In this document: positions 43,825-52,638 of the stretch, in pieces | Numbering within the stretch: the stretch's first letter is position 1 | Layout of the letters: each line of letters starts with the position of its first letter | NCBI GenBank assembly: GCA_017480565.1 | Contig: JAFVAL010000020.1 | Location: forward strand, 1-64,000 | Length of the DNA: 64,000 bases | DNA from: Lachnospiraceae bacterium | Lineage (GTDB): Bacteria; Bacillota; Clostridia; Lachnospirales; Lachnospiraceae | Direction: 5' to 3' | The notes under the pieces: generated by a model | What the model saw: only the letters and a program-made list of their open reading frames with translations | What the model was told of the DNA's origin: nothing | Databases searched by the model: none | Translations under genes and position numbers: made by a program

Positions 43825-44516
43825 TCCAGTTCCTCCGCTGTGATCTTTGTGGTATTGACGATGTTCTTTCGCACCTTGCCGTCACGCAGGGTCACGACGC
43901 GATCCGCCATGCCCGCAATTTGCTCATTGTGCGTCACCATGATCACGGTATTCCCGTACTTTTGATTGATCGTCTCGATCAGATGCAAGATCTCCTTGGA
44001 GGTTGCGTAATCGAGTGCGCCCGTCGGCTCATCGCAGAGCAGCAGGTCCGGATTCTTCACAATCGCACGTCCGATCGCGGTGCGCTGCTGCTGTCCGCCG
44101 GAGAGCTGGTTGGGCAGCTTACCGGCCTGATCCGAAAGCCCCAGTGTCTCCAAAAGTTCATCGACATCGAGCGGATGATCGCTCAAATAAGCGCCGACTT
44201 CGATGTTCTCTCTGACGGTCAGATTGGGGATCAGGTTATACATCTGGAAAATGAATCCGAGGTGCTTTCTGCGGTAGTTGGAAAGCGCTTTTTCTTTCAT
44301 CTGGGACATGTTCTCCCCACCGACGATCAGCTCTCCCGCGTCGGCAGCGTCAATCCCGCCGATGATGTTTAAAAGCGTGGATTTGCCCGATCCGGAAGGG
44401 CCTAACATCACGCAGAATTCTCCCTTCCCCACAGAGAGATCGACGCCCCGCAGCACCTCCACCCGGTTCTCCCCTTCTCCAAACGCTTTCTTTACTTGCT
44501 TTAACTCCAAAAACAT
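43818..44516 (-). CDS. MacB/LolD-like ABC transporter ATP-binding protein
   Basis: 232 residues from ATG 44514-44516 ([15 protein letters not shown]), with GGAG six bases upstream. Walker [10 protein letters not shown], signature [14 protein letters not shown], Walker [13 protein letters not shown] and switch His VTHNEQIAG are all intact. Typical of the ATPases that power FtsX-type permeases. First gene of a three-gene unit with the permease and the Ser/Gly-repeat lipoprotein. Confidence 0.93.
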   Translation of the reverse strand: MFLELKQVKKAFGEGENRVEVLRGVDLSVGKGEFCVMLGPSGSGKSTLLNIIGGIDAADAGELIVGGENMSQMKEKALSNYRRKHLGFIFQMYNLIPNLTVRENIEVGAYLSDHPLDVDELLETLGLSDQAGKLPNQLSGGQQQRTAIGRAIVKNPDLLLCDEPTGALDYATSKEILHLIETINQKYGNTVIMVTHNEQIAGMADRVVTLRDGKVRKNIVNTTKITAEELEW

Positions 44517-44553
44517 ATATGACTCCATCTATGAAAATGAAACTATATCAAAT

Positions 44554-44569
44554 TAGTTACGACTAACTA
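44554..44569. promoter_or_regulatory. Palindromic operator upstream of the ABC unit
   Basis: TAGTTA-CGAC-TAACTA, 6-bp arms and a 4-base centre, about 40 bases before the ATPase start. The form is typical of TetR or MarR family sites; the regulator is not next to it. A minus-strand TATAGT near 44543-44548 could be the -10 element, placing the site over the -35 region. Confidence 0.5.
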
Positions 44570-44583
44570 TTATGCATCAAAGA

Positions 44584-44608
44584 AGGCCAAAGTGCAAGAC
44601 CTTGGCCT
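44584..44608 (-). terminator. Weak terminator after the DUF975 gene
   Basis: AGGCCAA (44584-44590) pairs with TTGGCCT (44602-44608), loop of 11. The T-tract on the minus strand is short (TTCTTT), so efficiency is uncertain. Confidence 0.45.
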
Positions 44609-44625
44609 GAAAAAACTCGCAGTAT

Positions 44626-45339
44626 TTATGCAATTGTCACCTGTTTTTTTGCCTTTAACATCTCGTAGACTTCCGCCTCAGAAGCTGCCTTGTAGGGATT
44701 TAAAAGCAATTCTCCCACAGACCCGAACACGCCGGCAAGGCCGCACAGGATCTCCCAGCCGATAAACGACAGATGAAAGACAAACAAATTCCACTTCTCT
44801 CCTTCGGTTAAGATCTTACTCAGTTCAAATACTTCATTCGTGTCACGTTTCGGGTCCTCCGCCAGAATATAAGGGATCATCGAGTGCTCCAGATACTTGA
44901 TCACGCCCGGGACGATTAAGAGCAGGCCCCACAAAATGACTTCTGCCGCTCTACGAACTCCCGCCTTAAAAATCGGCAGATAGTTCTGATCTCTAAATCC
45001 AAAGAAAATGTTGTCAAGTCCGGCATTCTCCCCGGTCCGGTTGATCAGGAAAAACCGGTTCTTCCCGACGGAGGCAATGTTGCCTACAAAGATTCTCACA
45101 ATAAGATTGATGCCTAAGATCGCGAGCACACGCCCCAGATATGCCCAGGTCAGGACACTTCGCATAAATGCTTCCGCGTGCTCTAAGTCTTCCGCCGTGA
45201 CTTCGAAATGAATCCCCGTTCCAAGGCTGTCCACAATCTCGGTGATCAGTACAATCGCAACACTAAATAACAGATTTCTCCAGATACTGGCGAAGCCTTT
45301 TCGCTTCGCTTCTTTGATGGACCAGGTTCTCTTCGCCAA
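44626..45339 (-). CDS. DUF975 family membrane protein
   Basis: 237 residues from TTG 45337-45339 (AKRTWSIKEAKRKG follows), with GGAGGG eight bases upstream; the longer frame lacks a site. About five or six hydrophobic segments. SIKEAKRKG at the start and WNLFVFHLSFIGWEILCGL near the end match DUF975, a Firmicutes membrane family without known function. MIPYILAEDP and a short Lys-rich end complete it. Transcribed alone. Confidence 0.75.
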   Translation of the reverse strand: MAKRTWSIKEAKRKGFASIWRNLLFSVAIVLITEIVDSLGTGIHFEVTAEDLEHAEAFMRSVLTWAYLGRVLAILGINLIVRIFVGNIASVGKNRFFLINRTGENAGLDNIFFGFRDQNYLPIFKAGVRRAAEVILWGLLLIVPGVIKYLEHSMIPYILAEDPKRDTNEVFELSKILTEGEKWNLFVFHLSFIGWEILCGLAGVFGSVGELLLNPYKAASEAEVYEMLKAKKQVTIA

Positions 45340-45429
45340 AATTGGTCCCTCCTTGTTTAAGTGATACTTCATTCTACCATAAAATGCAGGAAAACGACCC
45401 ATTTTTCTTCTCATTTTCGAAAATAATTC

Positions 45430-45458
45430 TTTTCAAGTGCAGATAAAAGCGATATAAT
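45430..45458 (+). promoter_or_regulatory. Promoter of the 75-residue protein gene
   Basis: TTTTCA (45430-45435), 17-base spacer, perfect TATAAT (45453-45458). Leader of about 75 bases. Confidence 0.6.
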
Positions 45459-45538
45459 GAGTCTATTGCAGGGACGGGTTTTCTCGTTCCTCTTAAAAAT
45501 GGACATTCGCGCATAGCGCATCTATTAGGAGGATAGTA

Positions 45539-45766
45539 ATGAAGAAGTTTCTCAAGGTACTCCTCGGAGCAGCGGCAGCCGGTGCCTTTGTCGGCGGTGC
45601 CTTTTATGCCATCAAGAAAGCTGCGAAGAAGGATGCAGAAGCAGAGTACGTGACAGAGGAAGTCACGACGGAGGCAGTCGAGGAAGTCGATGAGCCGAGG
45701 GAGGAGCGTGTTTATACCACCATTCCTTCCACACAGCAGGAAGCTGCAGATCCTGCAGAAGAATAA
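45539..45766 (+). CDS. Small membrane-anchored acidic protein
   Basis: 75 residues, ATG with AGGAGG about six bases upstream. A short Lys-bearing N-terminus, an Ala/Gly-rich membrane segment (about 7-25, LLGAAAAGAFVGGAFYAI), a KKAAKKD patch and an acidic tail rich in Glu, Val and Thr. The layout resembles small YtxH-type proteins, but no family was fixed. Own promoter and terminator. Confidence 0.7.
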   Translation: MKKFLKVLLGAAAAGAFVGGAFYAIKKAAKKDAEAEYVTEEVTTEAVEEVDEPREERVYTTIPSTQQEAADPAEE

Positions 45767-45800
45767 GCTGCAGCGCAGATCAATTAAAAAACGGCAACAA

Positions 45801-45826
45801 AAAGAGGAGTGAATTCACTCCTCTTT
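45801..45826. terminator. Bidirectional terminator between the small gene and pfkA
   Basis: A perfect 26-base palindrome (13-bp arms centred on GAATTC) with AAA and TTT ends, between the convergent genes. Confidence 0.75.
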
Positions 45827-45844
45827 CTTACTATCATACGTTTT

Positions 45845-46822
45845 TTATCTGGTCAGATCCGTCGCGGTCTGGAACATGTACTCGTTGATATCCTTCTTCA
45901 TCGACAGTGCTTCATCAATGTCGAAATCTGTGTACGTTCCGTTCTTATACGCCACGACACGGTTGGTCTGTCCAAAGGCAAGCAGATCCACCGCAACAGA
46001 GCCCATCATGGAAGCATAGACACGGTCCTTACAGGTCGGTGTGCCGCCACGCTGAATATGTCCAAGGATCGTCGCTCTCGTGCCGATGCCGGTCGCTTCC
46101 TGGATACGCTTTGCCATCTCCACGGAATCACCGATGCCCTCAGCATTGATGATAATGTGGTGCTTGCTGCCGGTCTGCTGACGTCTCTTGATATGATCGA
46201 TGATCGCCTGCTCGTTCCCGTCATAACGCTCATTGACCAAAATGTCCTCGGCGCCGCCCGCGATACCAGTATAAAGTGCGATAAAGCCAGCCTTGCGGCC
46301 CATAACTTCTACGATCGAGACGCGGGAGTGAGACGTGGAGGTATCACGAATCTTATCGATACACTCCATCGCGGTGTTGATTGCGGTATCAAAACCAATC
46401 GTATACTCGGTGCAGGCAATGTCTAAATCGATCGTTCCCGGAACACCGATGGTGTTGATGCCCAGCGCGGAGAGCTTCTGCGCACAGCGGAAAGAACCGT
46501 CACCGCCGATGACGACAAGACCTTCGATGCCATTCTTCCGGCAGACCTCAGCCGCCCTCTGCTGGCCTTCCTCGGTCATCATCTCCTGACATCTTGCGGT
46601 ATATAAAATGGTACCGCCGCGCTGAATGATCTCACACACAGAGCGGTAATCCATGTCGATGATCTCTTCATTGATCAATCCTGAATATCCACGAAGAATA
46701 CCCTTGACTTCCATTCCATACTTAGAAAGAGCTGTTCTGACAACAGAACGGATCGCCGCATTCATGCCCGGCGCATCGCCGCCACTTGTTAAAACACCAA
46801 TTCTTTTGATCTTGCTTTCCAT
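45845..46822 (-). CDS. pfkA: ATP-dependent 6-phosphofructokinase
   Basis: 325 residues, ATG after AAAGGA. It phosphorylates fructose-6-phosphate in glycolysis. GVLTSGGDAPGMNAAIRSVV binds ATP, GGDGSF is the ATP-type (Gly, not pyrophosphate-type Asp) motif, and PGTIDLDIACTEYTIGFDTA holds the catalytic Asp residues. Also EVMGRKAGFIAL and GHIQRGGTP. Length and order match bacterial PfkA. Downstream of dnaE on the same strand but with its own promoter. Confidence 0.96.
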   Translation of the reverse strand: MESKIKRIGVLTSGGDAPGMNAAIRSVVRTALSKYGMEVKGILRGYSGLINEEIIDMDYRSVCEIIQRGGTILYTARCQEMMTEEGQQRAAEVCRKNGIEGLVVIGGDGSFRCAQKLSALGINTIGVPGTIDLDIACTEYTIGFDTAINTAMECIDKIRDTSTSHSRVSIVEVMGRKAGFIALYTGIAGGAEDILVNERYDGNEQAIIDHIKRRQQTGSKHHIIINAEGIGDSVEMAKRIQEATGIGTRATILGHIQRGGTPTCKDRVYASMMGSVAVDLLAFGQTNRVVAYKNGTYTDFDIDEALSMKKDINEYMFQTATDLTR

Positions 46823-46880
46823 GTTTATCCTTTCTGATCATCTGTTCTGATGACATGTGCACGAAAACCTTAACAGGTAT

Positions 46881-46909
46881 ATTTTACCCTGAAGCGGTGC
46901 CGATTGCAA
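46881..46909 (-). promoter_or_regulatory. Promoter of pfkA
   Basis: Minus strand TTGCAA (46904-46909), 17-base spacer, TAAAAT (46881-46886), in the 105-bp gap between dnaE and pfkA. Confidence 0.65.
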
Positions 46910-46927
46910 CTATTTTAACAAAACTCA

Positions 46928-49900
46928 TTACTTCAGCGCAATATTTTTCTTGCCAAACACTCCCTTTAGCTGATCGATCAGACCTTCCGATGCTTTGACG
47001 TTGCGGCTTGCGGGAAGTCGCTTGATCGCACGCTCCTTTTTCAGGTAAATGACGACCGCATCCCTGCCATCCACCGGTGCCAAGATCTCTAACAGCTTGG
47101 ACTCATTTGCCCGGTAGGAGGCAACGTCATCAAACTGCACCCACAGCTCTCTCGGAAGATCATCAAACGAAGTAATCTCTTCCGCAATCAGTTTCGCATC
47201 TTTGTCTTCCTCGACGGAGACACGCCCTCTGACAAGAACCTTCTTATCGATCTCCATGAGCGGCCGGTACCGATCGTAATCTTTCGGGAAAACGATCGTC
47301 TCCACCGTTCCCAGCATATCTTCGATCGTCAGAAATGCCATCATGGTATTGTTTTTCGTCGCCTTCACAGATTTCTCTGCGATGATGCCGCCGATCACCG
47401 CCCTGGCATTGTCCTGCACCTTGACCGCAAGATCCTCTTCGTTCCAGATGAAATCCGCGGATGTATTCGTGATCTTTTTCTTCCAAAGCCCGGCCACCTC
47501 TTCCATCGGATGTCCGCTGACATAGATGCCTAAGACTTCTTTCTCAAAGGTCAACTTCTCGGCTTTGGAAAACTCCGGCACATCCGGATACTCTGCCTCA
47601 AACTGCGTCCGTTCCTCTTCTCCCATGAAGTCAAAGAGAGACATTTGCCCGGAGATCTTTTTCTTCTTCTCCTGCGAAGTCTGATCGGAGATCTGGGTGT
47701 ACATCATCATCTTCTGTCTGCGGGAGCCCGGCAGCGTGTCCAGTGCCCCGGCTTTGATCAGATTTTCGATCGCACGTTTGTTGAGCTCTCCGTCCATTCG
47801 GGTGATCAGATCTTTTAACGATGTAAACTTGCCGTTCGCATTTCTCTCCGCGACGATCGAATCGATCGCAGGTCCGCCAAGGCCTTTGACCGCACTGAGC
47901 GCATACCGGATTGCCCCGCCTGACACGGAGAAGTCTCTCTCTCCCTCGTTGATGTCCGGCGGCAGGATCGAAATCTTCATCTGCCGGCATGTCTGAATGT
48001 ACTCGGAGCATTTCGAACTGTTATCAATGACCGACGTCATCAGCGCGGCCATAAATTCGACCGGATAGTAATACTTTAACCATGCGGTCTGGTAAGCCAC
48101 GACCGCATAAGCAGCCGCGTGCGACTTGTTAAATGCATAGCGGGCGAAGTCCGTCATCTCATCGAAAATGTGGTTTGCCACGGCAGGTTCAATCCCTAAG
48201 GCCGCGCAGCCGGGCACACCCTCGGTCTCATTTCCATAGACGAAGTTCTTACGCTCCCGCTCCATGACATCCGCTTTCTTCTTGGACATCGCACGGCGCA
48301 CCAGATCGCTGCGGCCATAGCTGTAGCCCGCAAGATCACGCACGATCTGCATGACCTGCTCCTGGTAAACGATGCAGCCGTAGGTCGGCTCCAGAATCGG
48401 TTTTAGCTGCGGCGTCTCATAGATAATCGTCTCCGGGTGATCCTTGCCCTTAATATACTTCGGGATGAAATCCATCGGACCCGGCCGGTAAAGCGAGATA
48501 CCGGCGATCACATCTTCGATATTGCCGGGCTTTAGCTCCTTCATGAAGCTCTTCATGCCTGCACTTTCTAGCTGGAACACGCCCTCGCAGCGTCCAGAAG
48601 AGATCATATCGTAAATGTTCTTATCCGCGTATGAAATGGTCTCGATATCGACACCGGCCATCTTTGCCGCACTCTGAATCACGGTGAGTGTACGAAGGCC
48701 CAGGAAATCCATTTTCAAAAGACCGAGCTCTTCGAGTGTTGTCATCGTGTACTGCGTCGTGATCGCATTGTCCCCGCCCATGGAGAGTGGTACATACTCA
48801 TCAACCGCCTCTTTACTGATCACAACACCGGCAGCGTGCATCGAAGTATGTCTCGGCAGTCCCTCCAGACGTCTCGACATATCGATCAGGTAACGCATCT
48901 TCTCGTCACCGTCATAGAGCTCTCTGAGTTCCTTGCTCATCGTGAGCGCTTTATCGATCGTAATACCGAGCTCGTTGGGGATCATCTTTGCAACCTGGTC
49001 TGCGGTTGCGTAAGGCAGATCCAGGGCACGTCCCACATCACGGATCACCATCTTGGCGGCCATCGTACCAAAGGTCACGATCTGAACGACCTTTTCCTTG
49101 CCGTACTTACGGCTGACATAATCGATCACTTCCTGCCGCCTCGTGTAGCAGAAGTCCACGTCGATATCGGGCATCGTCACACGTTCCGGGTTTAAGAAAC
49201 GCTCAAACAGCAGGTTATAACTGATCGGGTTAATATCCGTGATGCCCAGGCTGTAGGCAACGATACTGCCTGCTGCGGAGCCTCGTCCCGGTCCGACTGC
49301 AATCCCGTGATCCTTCGCGTACTTGATGAAATCCCAGACGATCAGGAAGTAGTCGACAAAGCCCATACTCTCGATCGTGGAAAGCTCATACTCCATGCGG
49401 TCTTTTAAGTCCTGCGTCGGTGTTCCATAGCGGCGGGCAAGACCATTTGCACAAAGCTCACGTAAATAGCTCTTGGCAGTATAGCCTTCCGGCACCGGAT
49501 AGACCGGCAGCTTGTACTCGCCAAACACGATCGTCACATCGCAGCGTTCGGCAATCTTGTGGGTATTCTCAATCGCTTCCTGCGCATACGGAAAGAGCGC
49601 TCGCATCTCCTCTTCGGATTTCAGATAATACTGGCCGCCCTCGTAGCGCATCCGGTTCTCGTCATTGACTTTCTTCTGTGTCTGGATGCAAAGCAAAATG
49701 TCATGCGACTCTGCATCGGAGGCGTAGGTATAATGCACGTCATTGGTGCAGACAAGGTCGATGCCGGTCTCTTCATGCATGCGAAGCAGGCCTTGATTGA
49801 CCATCTTCTGCTCCGGCATCCCGTGATCCTGTAGCTCCAGGAAGAAATTGCCTTCTCCGAACACAGACTGGAGGTGGAGTGCACTCTTCTTTGCCTCTTC

Positions 49901-50356
49901 ATAAAAGCCCCTGCGCAGGTTCATCGCCACTTCTCCTGCCAGGCAGGCGGAAAGCGCAATGATGCCTTCGTGGAACTCATTTAACACCTCGTAGTCCACA
50001 CGAGGCTTATAGTAAAATCCCTCCGTGAAGCCACGGGAGACAATCTTGACTAAGTTGTGGTAGCCCACATCATTCTCTGCAAGCAAAATGAGATGGTGAT
50101 AGCGCTCATCCGACGTTCCGCCTTCGCGCTCAAAGCGAGACCCCGGCGCGACATACACTTCGCACCCCAGGATCGGCTTGATGCCTTCCTTGCGGCAGGC
50201 CTTATAAAAATCGATGCAGCCGTACATCACACCGTGATCGGTGATGGCAAGGCTGTCAAATCCCAGCTCCTTCGCCTGGTGCACCATCTCGGAGATCTTG
50301 CCGGAACCATCTAACAAACTATATTCGGTATGAACATGCAAATGTGTAAATGACAA
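46928..50356 (-). CDS. dnaE: DNA polymerase III alpha subunit, DnaE type
   Basis: 1142 residues from TTG 50354-50356 (SFTHLHVHTEYSLLDG follows), with GGGTGA upstream; a GTG seven codons earlier has no clear site. PHP domain (about 3-210), catalytic core with the Asp pair in MPDIDVDFCYTRRQ, thumb and fingers, helix-hairpin-helix (about 830-900, NLIKAGALDTLPGSRRQ), and a C-terminal OB domain (GGIIAEKSVKATKNNTMMAF). DnaE-type, shorter than PolC and without the internal exonuclease. The PHP metal ligands appear present, so it may retain PHP activity. Confidence 0.95.
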   Translation of the reverse strand: MSFTHLHVHTEYSLLDGSGKISEMVHQAKELGFDSLAITDHGVMYGCIDFYKACRKEGIKPILGCEVYVAPGSRFEREGGTSDERYHHLILLAENDVGYHNLVKIVSRGFTEGFYYKPRVDYEVLNEFHEGIIALSACLAGEVAMNLRRGFYEEAKKSALHLQSVFGEGNFFLELQDHGMPEQKMVNQGLLRMHEETGIDLVCTNDVHYTYASDAESHDILLCIQTQKKVNDENRMRYEGGQYYLKSEEEMRALFPYAQEAIENTHKIAERCDVTIVFGEYKLPVYPVPEGYTAKSYLRELCANGLARRYGTPTQDLKDRMEYELSTIESMGFVDYFLIVWDFIKYAKDHGIAVGPGRGSAAGSIVAYSLGITDINPISYNLLFERFLNPERVTMPDIDVDFCYTRRQEVIDYVSRKYGKEKVVQIVTFGTMAAKMVIRDVGRALDLPYATADQVAKMIPNELGITIDKALTMSKELRELYDGDEKMRYLIDMSRRLEGLPRHTSMHAAGVVISKEAVDEYVPLSMGGDNAITTQYTMTTLEELGLLKMDFLGLRTLTVIQSAAKMAGVDIETISYADKNIYDMISSGRCEGVFQLESAGMKSFMKELKPGNIEDVIAGISLYRPGPMDFIPKYIKGKDHPETIIYETPQLKPILEPTYGCIVYQEQVMQIVRDLAGYSYGRSDLVRRAMSKKKADVMERERKNFVYGNETEGVPGCAALGIEPAVANHIFDEMTDFARYAFNKSHAAAYAVVAYQTAWLKYYYPVEFMAALMTSVIDNSSKCSEYIQTCRQMKISILPPDINEGERDFSVSGGAIRYALSAVKGLGGPAIDSIVAERNANGKFTSLKDLITRMDGELNKRAIENLIKAGALDTLPGSRRQKMMMYTQISDQTSQEKKKKISGQMSLFDFMGEEERTQFEAEYPDVPEFSKAEKLTFEKEVLGIYVSGHPMEEVAGLWKKKITNTSADFIWNEEDLAVKVQDNARAVIGGIIAEKSVKATKNNTMMAFLTIEDMLGTVETIVFPKDYDRYRPLMEIDKKVLVRGRVSVEEDKDAKLIAEEITSFDDLPRELWVQFDDVASYRANESKLLEILAPVDGRDAVVIYLKKERAIKRLPASRNVKASEGLIDQLKGVFGKKNIALK

Positions 50357-50404
50357 GCAATTCACCCACTTTCTCACATAAGTGTCAAGTCAAAAGATCG
50401 TAAA

Positions 50405-50432
50405 ACCGCCGCTCCCCTGGAAGCGGCGGTTC
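50405..50432 (-). terminator. Terminator after the Crh-like gene
   Basis: AACCGCCGCT (50405-50414) pairs with AGCGGCGGTT (50423-50432), loop of 8, followed by TTTT on the minus strand. It separates the whiA-crh end from dnaE. Confidence 0.8.
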
Positions 50433-50441
50433 TAAAAATTC

Positions 50442-50702
50442 TTACTTTCCGGAATGGCTTAAGTACTTCTCGATGTTGGCAACCGCAGCTGCCTCATCCG
50501 CACCGTCAGCCGAAACTGTGACCTCGGAATTCTCCGAAAAGATCATCGACGTCATCCCCAGAAGGCTCTTCGCATTGACCTTTTTGTTGTCACGGATCAC
50601 ATAGATGCGGCTCTCGTACTGGCAGGCCATCTGCACCAAAAGTGCAACCTTTCTTCCTTCCAGGCCTCCGGCATGTTTCACTTTTACTGTTTCCTGAATC
50701 AT
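50442..50702 (-). CDS. crh: Crh-like HPr-family regulatory protein
   Basis: 86 residues of HPr fold. The region that in HPr holds the phosphorylated His15 (GxHARPA) reads GGLEGRKVA: His is Glu and Pro18 is Lys. The regulatory Ser46 region is intact (NAKSLLGMTSM). This is the pattern of Crh, which cannot take part in PTS sugar transport but, after phosphorylation at Ser46 by HPr kinase, acts in carbon catabolite control with CcpA. It lies directly after whiA (four-base overlap), as crh does in Bacillus, and hprK is 3 kb upstream in the same block. Confidence 0.8.
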   Translation of the reverse strand: MIQETVKVKHAGGLEGRKVALLVQMACQYESRIYVIRDNKKVNAKSLLGMTSMIFSENSEVTVSADGADEAAAVANIEKYLSHSGK

Positions 50703-51664
50703 AATGACTCCCCCTTTTTTTGCCGCAAACTGTCGGCGATCATACTAATTTTCCGAAGCCGGTGATTGACACCGGACTTTCCGAGCGGCGGATCCAATCG
50801 TTCCCCAAGTTCCGCCAATGAGATATCAGGCTCAGAAAGCCTTAATCTCGCGATGGTCTCCAAATTGTCGGGCAAGCTTGCAAGTCCGGCATTCTGCTTG
50901 ATGTATGTGATGTCTTCCACTTGCTTTCTTGACGCATTCACAGTCTTCTTGATGTTGGCCGCTTCGCAGTTGACGCCACGGTTGATCTGATTGCGCACTT
51001 CCTTGACGATCCGGACATTCTCCAGATTCATCAGTGCCACGTGAGCGCCCATCAGATTCAGTAGGTCCACGATCTGCTCGCCTTCCTTCACATAAACCAC
51101 AAAGTTCTTCCCCCGTGTCACGATCTTCGGATCGAGCGGAAAGCTTCCGATCAGATCCCGCATCATGACCGCCTTCTCATAATCCGGCGTTACGAGTTCA
51201 AAATGATACGACTTTTCAGGGTCTGTGATGGTTCCGGCAGCAAGAAATGTACCTCTCAGATATGCTCTCTTGCAGCAATCCCTATGAAGAAGCTTCTTCT
51301 GCTCCCCGATGATATCTTCCCCGGGAAACGCATCGTTGCTTCTTAACAGGCCAGTCTCTAAAAGAATCTCCCTCACCAGAGTATCTTCCCTTAAAATGAC
51401 TGTAAATGACGCGCCTTTCTTCTGCCCTGCCCTCCGTCTTACGGAGACTTCACAGACAGCATGAAAGGCTTTCCTCATCAATGTAAAATATTTTTTTGCG
51501 ACTGTCAAGTTCTCTGTTTGAATCCACAGCTGACACTTTCCCTTCTCGTCCACCGTGATCTTCCCACAGATCCCCAGAATCGCAGCCAGCTCGGCGATCC
51601 GGCAGTGTCTGCTACCCGGAAGCACCTCGCATAACTCTCTCTTTACGTCACCGGAAAAGGACAT
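50699..51664 (-). CDS. whiA: DNA-binding protein WhiA
   Basis: 321 residues from ATG 51662-51664 (MSFSGDVKRELCEVL), AAGGAG upstream. Two LAGLIDADG-like domains at about 1-190 (LAAILGICGKI, AYLRGTFLAAGTI) and a C-terminal helix-turn-helix (about 245-310, LRLSEPDISLAELGERLDPP, then GKSGVNHRLRKI). WhiA affects cell division and chromosome segregation in Firmicutes and sporulation in actinobacteria. Second to last in the murB block. rapZ, which often stands before whiA, is absent. Confidence 0.95.
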   Translation of the reverse strand: MSFSGDVKRELCEVLPGSRHCRIAELAAILGICGKITVDEKGKCQLWIQTENLTVAKKYFTLMRKAFHAVCEVSVRRRAGQKKGASFTVILREDTLVREILLETGLLRSNDAFPGEDIIGEQKKLLHRDCCKRAYLRGTFLAAGTITDPEKSYHFELVTPDYEKAVMMRDLIGSFPLDPKIVTRGKNFVVYVKEGEQIVDLLNLMGAHVALMNLENVRIVKEVRNQINRGVNCEAANIKKTVNASRKQVEDITYIKQNAGLASLPDNLETIARLRLSEPDISLAELGERLDPPLGKSGVNHRLRKISMIADSLRQKKGESL

Positions 51665-51678
51665 GTGCTTCACTCCTT

Positions 51679-52632
51679 TTAATCGCGGTGCACTTCCACA
51701 ACCTCATGATAGCCGATGATTCGCACTTCCGGCTCCAAAAAGACACCGAACTTTTCTTCGACCTTATCCTGCACATCCATGATCAGCTGGATGGCATCCT
51801 TCGTGGTACCTTCCCCGACATTGATCATAAAGCCCGCATGCTTCTCGGAAATCATCATATCGCCGACCCGGTAGCCCTTAAGCCCCGCATCTTCAATCAG
51901 CTTTCCTGCAAAATAGCCTTCCGGGCGCTTAAAGGTGCTCCCCGCGCTCGGATATTCTAACGGCTGCTTGTCTCTTCTGCGGCCATTTAAATCGCGGATC
52001 TTCGCGTAGATCTCTTCCTTATCACCGCGTGAGAGGATGATCGTTGCACCGACCACCACATTGGTGTCTTCCTGCAAAATGCTGTAGCGATGCCCCATGC
52101 GCAGCTGCTTGACCGTAAAATTCTCATATCGGCCAAGGCTGTTGATGACGAGAACGTCCTTTAAGACATCCTTCATCTCCCCGCCGTAGGCACCCGCATT
52201 CATGTAGATCGCACCGCCGACCGTGCCGGGAATGCCCGCTGCAAACTCAAGGCCGGTCAGCCCCGCTTCCGCCGCTTTCATCGCAAGCCCGATTAAGCTT
52301 GCGCCGGCTCCTACACGAATCATCGCATGCTCCGGATCTTCCCCTTCACTGATCGTGATGATATCCTGGGGCGGACCCATTTTCACAACAACGCCTTTGT
52401 ATCCCTTGACACTGAAAATGATATTCGTTCCATTGCCAAGGATATAGCAGTCCACACCATTTTCACTCGTGAGGAACAAAATCTTGCGCAGCTGCTCACT
52501 GTTCTCCGGCGTGACAAAGTACTCTGCAGGACCGCCGAGTTTAATACTCGTATGATTTTTTAACGGCTCGTCTAGGAGCACGCGCTCCGCAGGCACAATC
52601 TTTGTGAGCTCTTTATAAAATCCAAAGTCCAT
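51679..52632 (-). CDS. murB: UDP-N-acetylenolpyruvoylglucosamine reductase
   Basis: 317 residues. FAD-binding (GNGTNIIFSVKGYKGVVV) and substrate domains are complete; AAGIPGTVGGAIYMNAGAYGG and the catalytic region YPSAGSTFKRPEG with Ser are typical, as is the C-terminal EPEVRIIG. It performs the second committed step of peptidoglycan precursor synthesis with NADPH. It begins 6 bp after the glucokinase gene stops. Confidence 0.96.
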   Translation of the reverse strand: MDFGFYKELTKIVPAERVLLDEPLKNHTSIKLGGPAEYFVTPENSEQLRKILFLTSENGVDCYILGNGTNIIFSVKGYKGVVVKMGPPQDIITISEGEDPEHAMIRVGAGASLIGLAMKAAEAGLTGLEFAAGIPGTVGGAIYMNAGAYGGEMKDVLKDVLVINSLGRYENFTVKQLRMGHRYSILQEDTNVVVGATIILSRGDKEEIYAKIRDLNGRRRDKQPLEYPSAGSTFKRPEGYFAGKLIEDAGLKGYRVGDMMISEKHAGFMINVGEGTTKDAIQLIMDVQDKVEEKFGVFLEPEVRIIGYHEVVEVHRD

Positions 52633-52638
52633 ACCAGC

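Noticed and set aside
46823..46880. Operator at the TCATC...GATGA inverted repeat before pfkA
   Set aside because: The arms are only five bases and the spacing is not typical of a known regulator.
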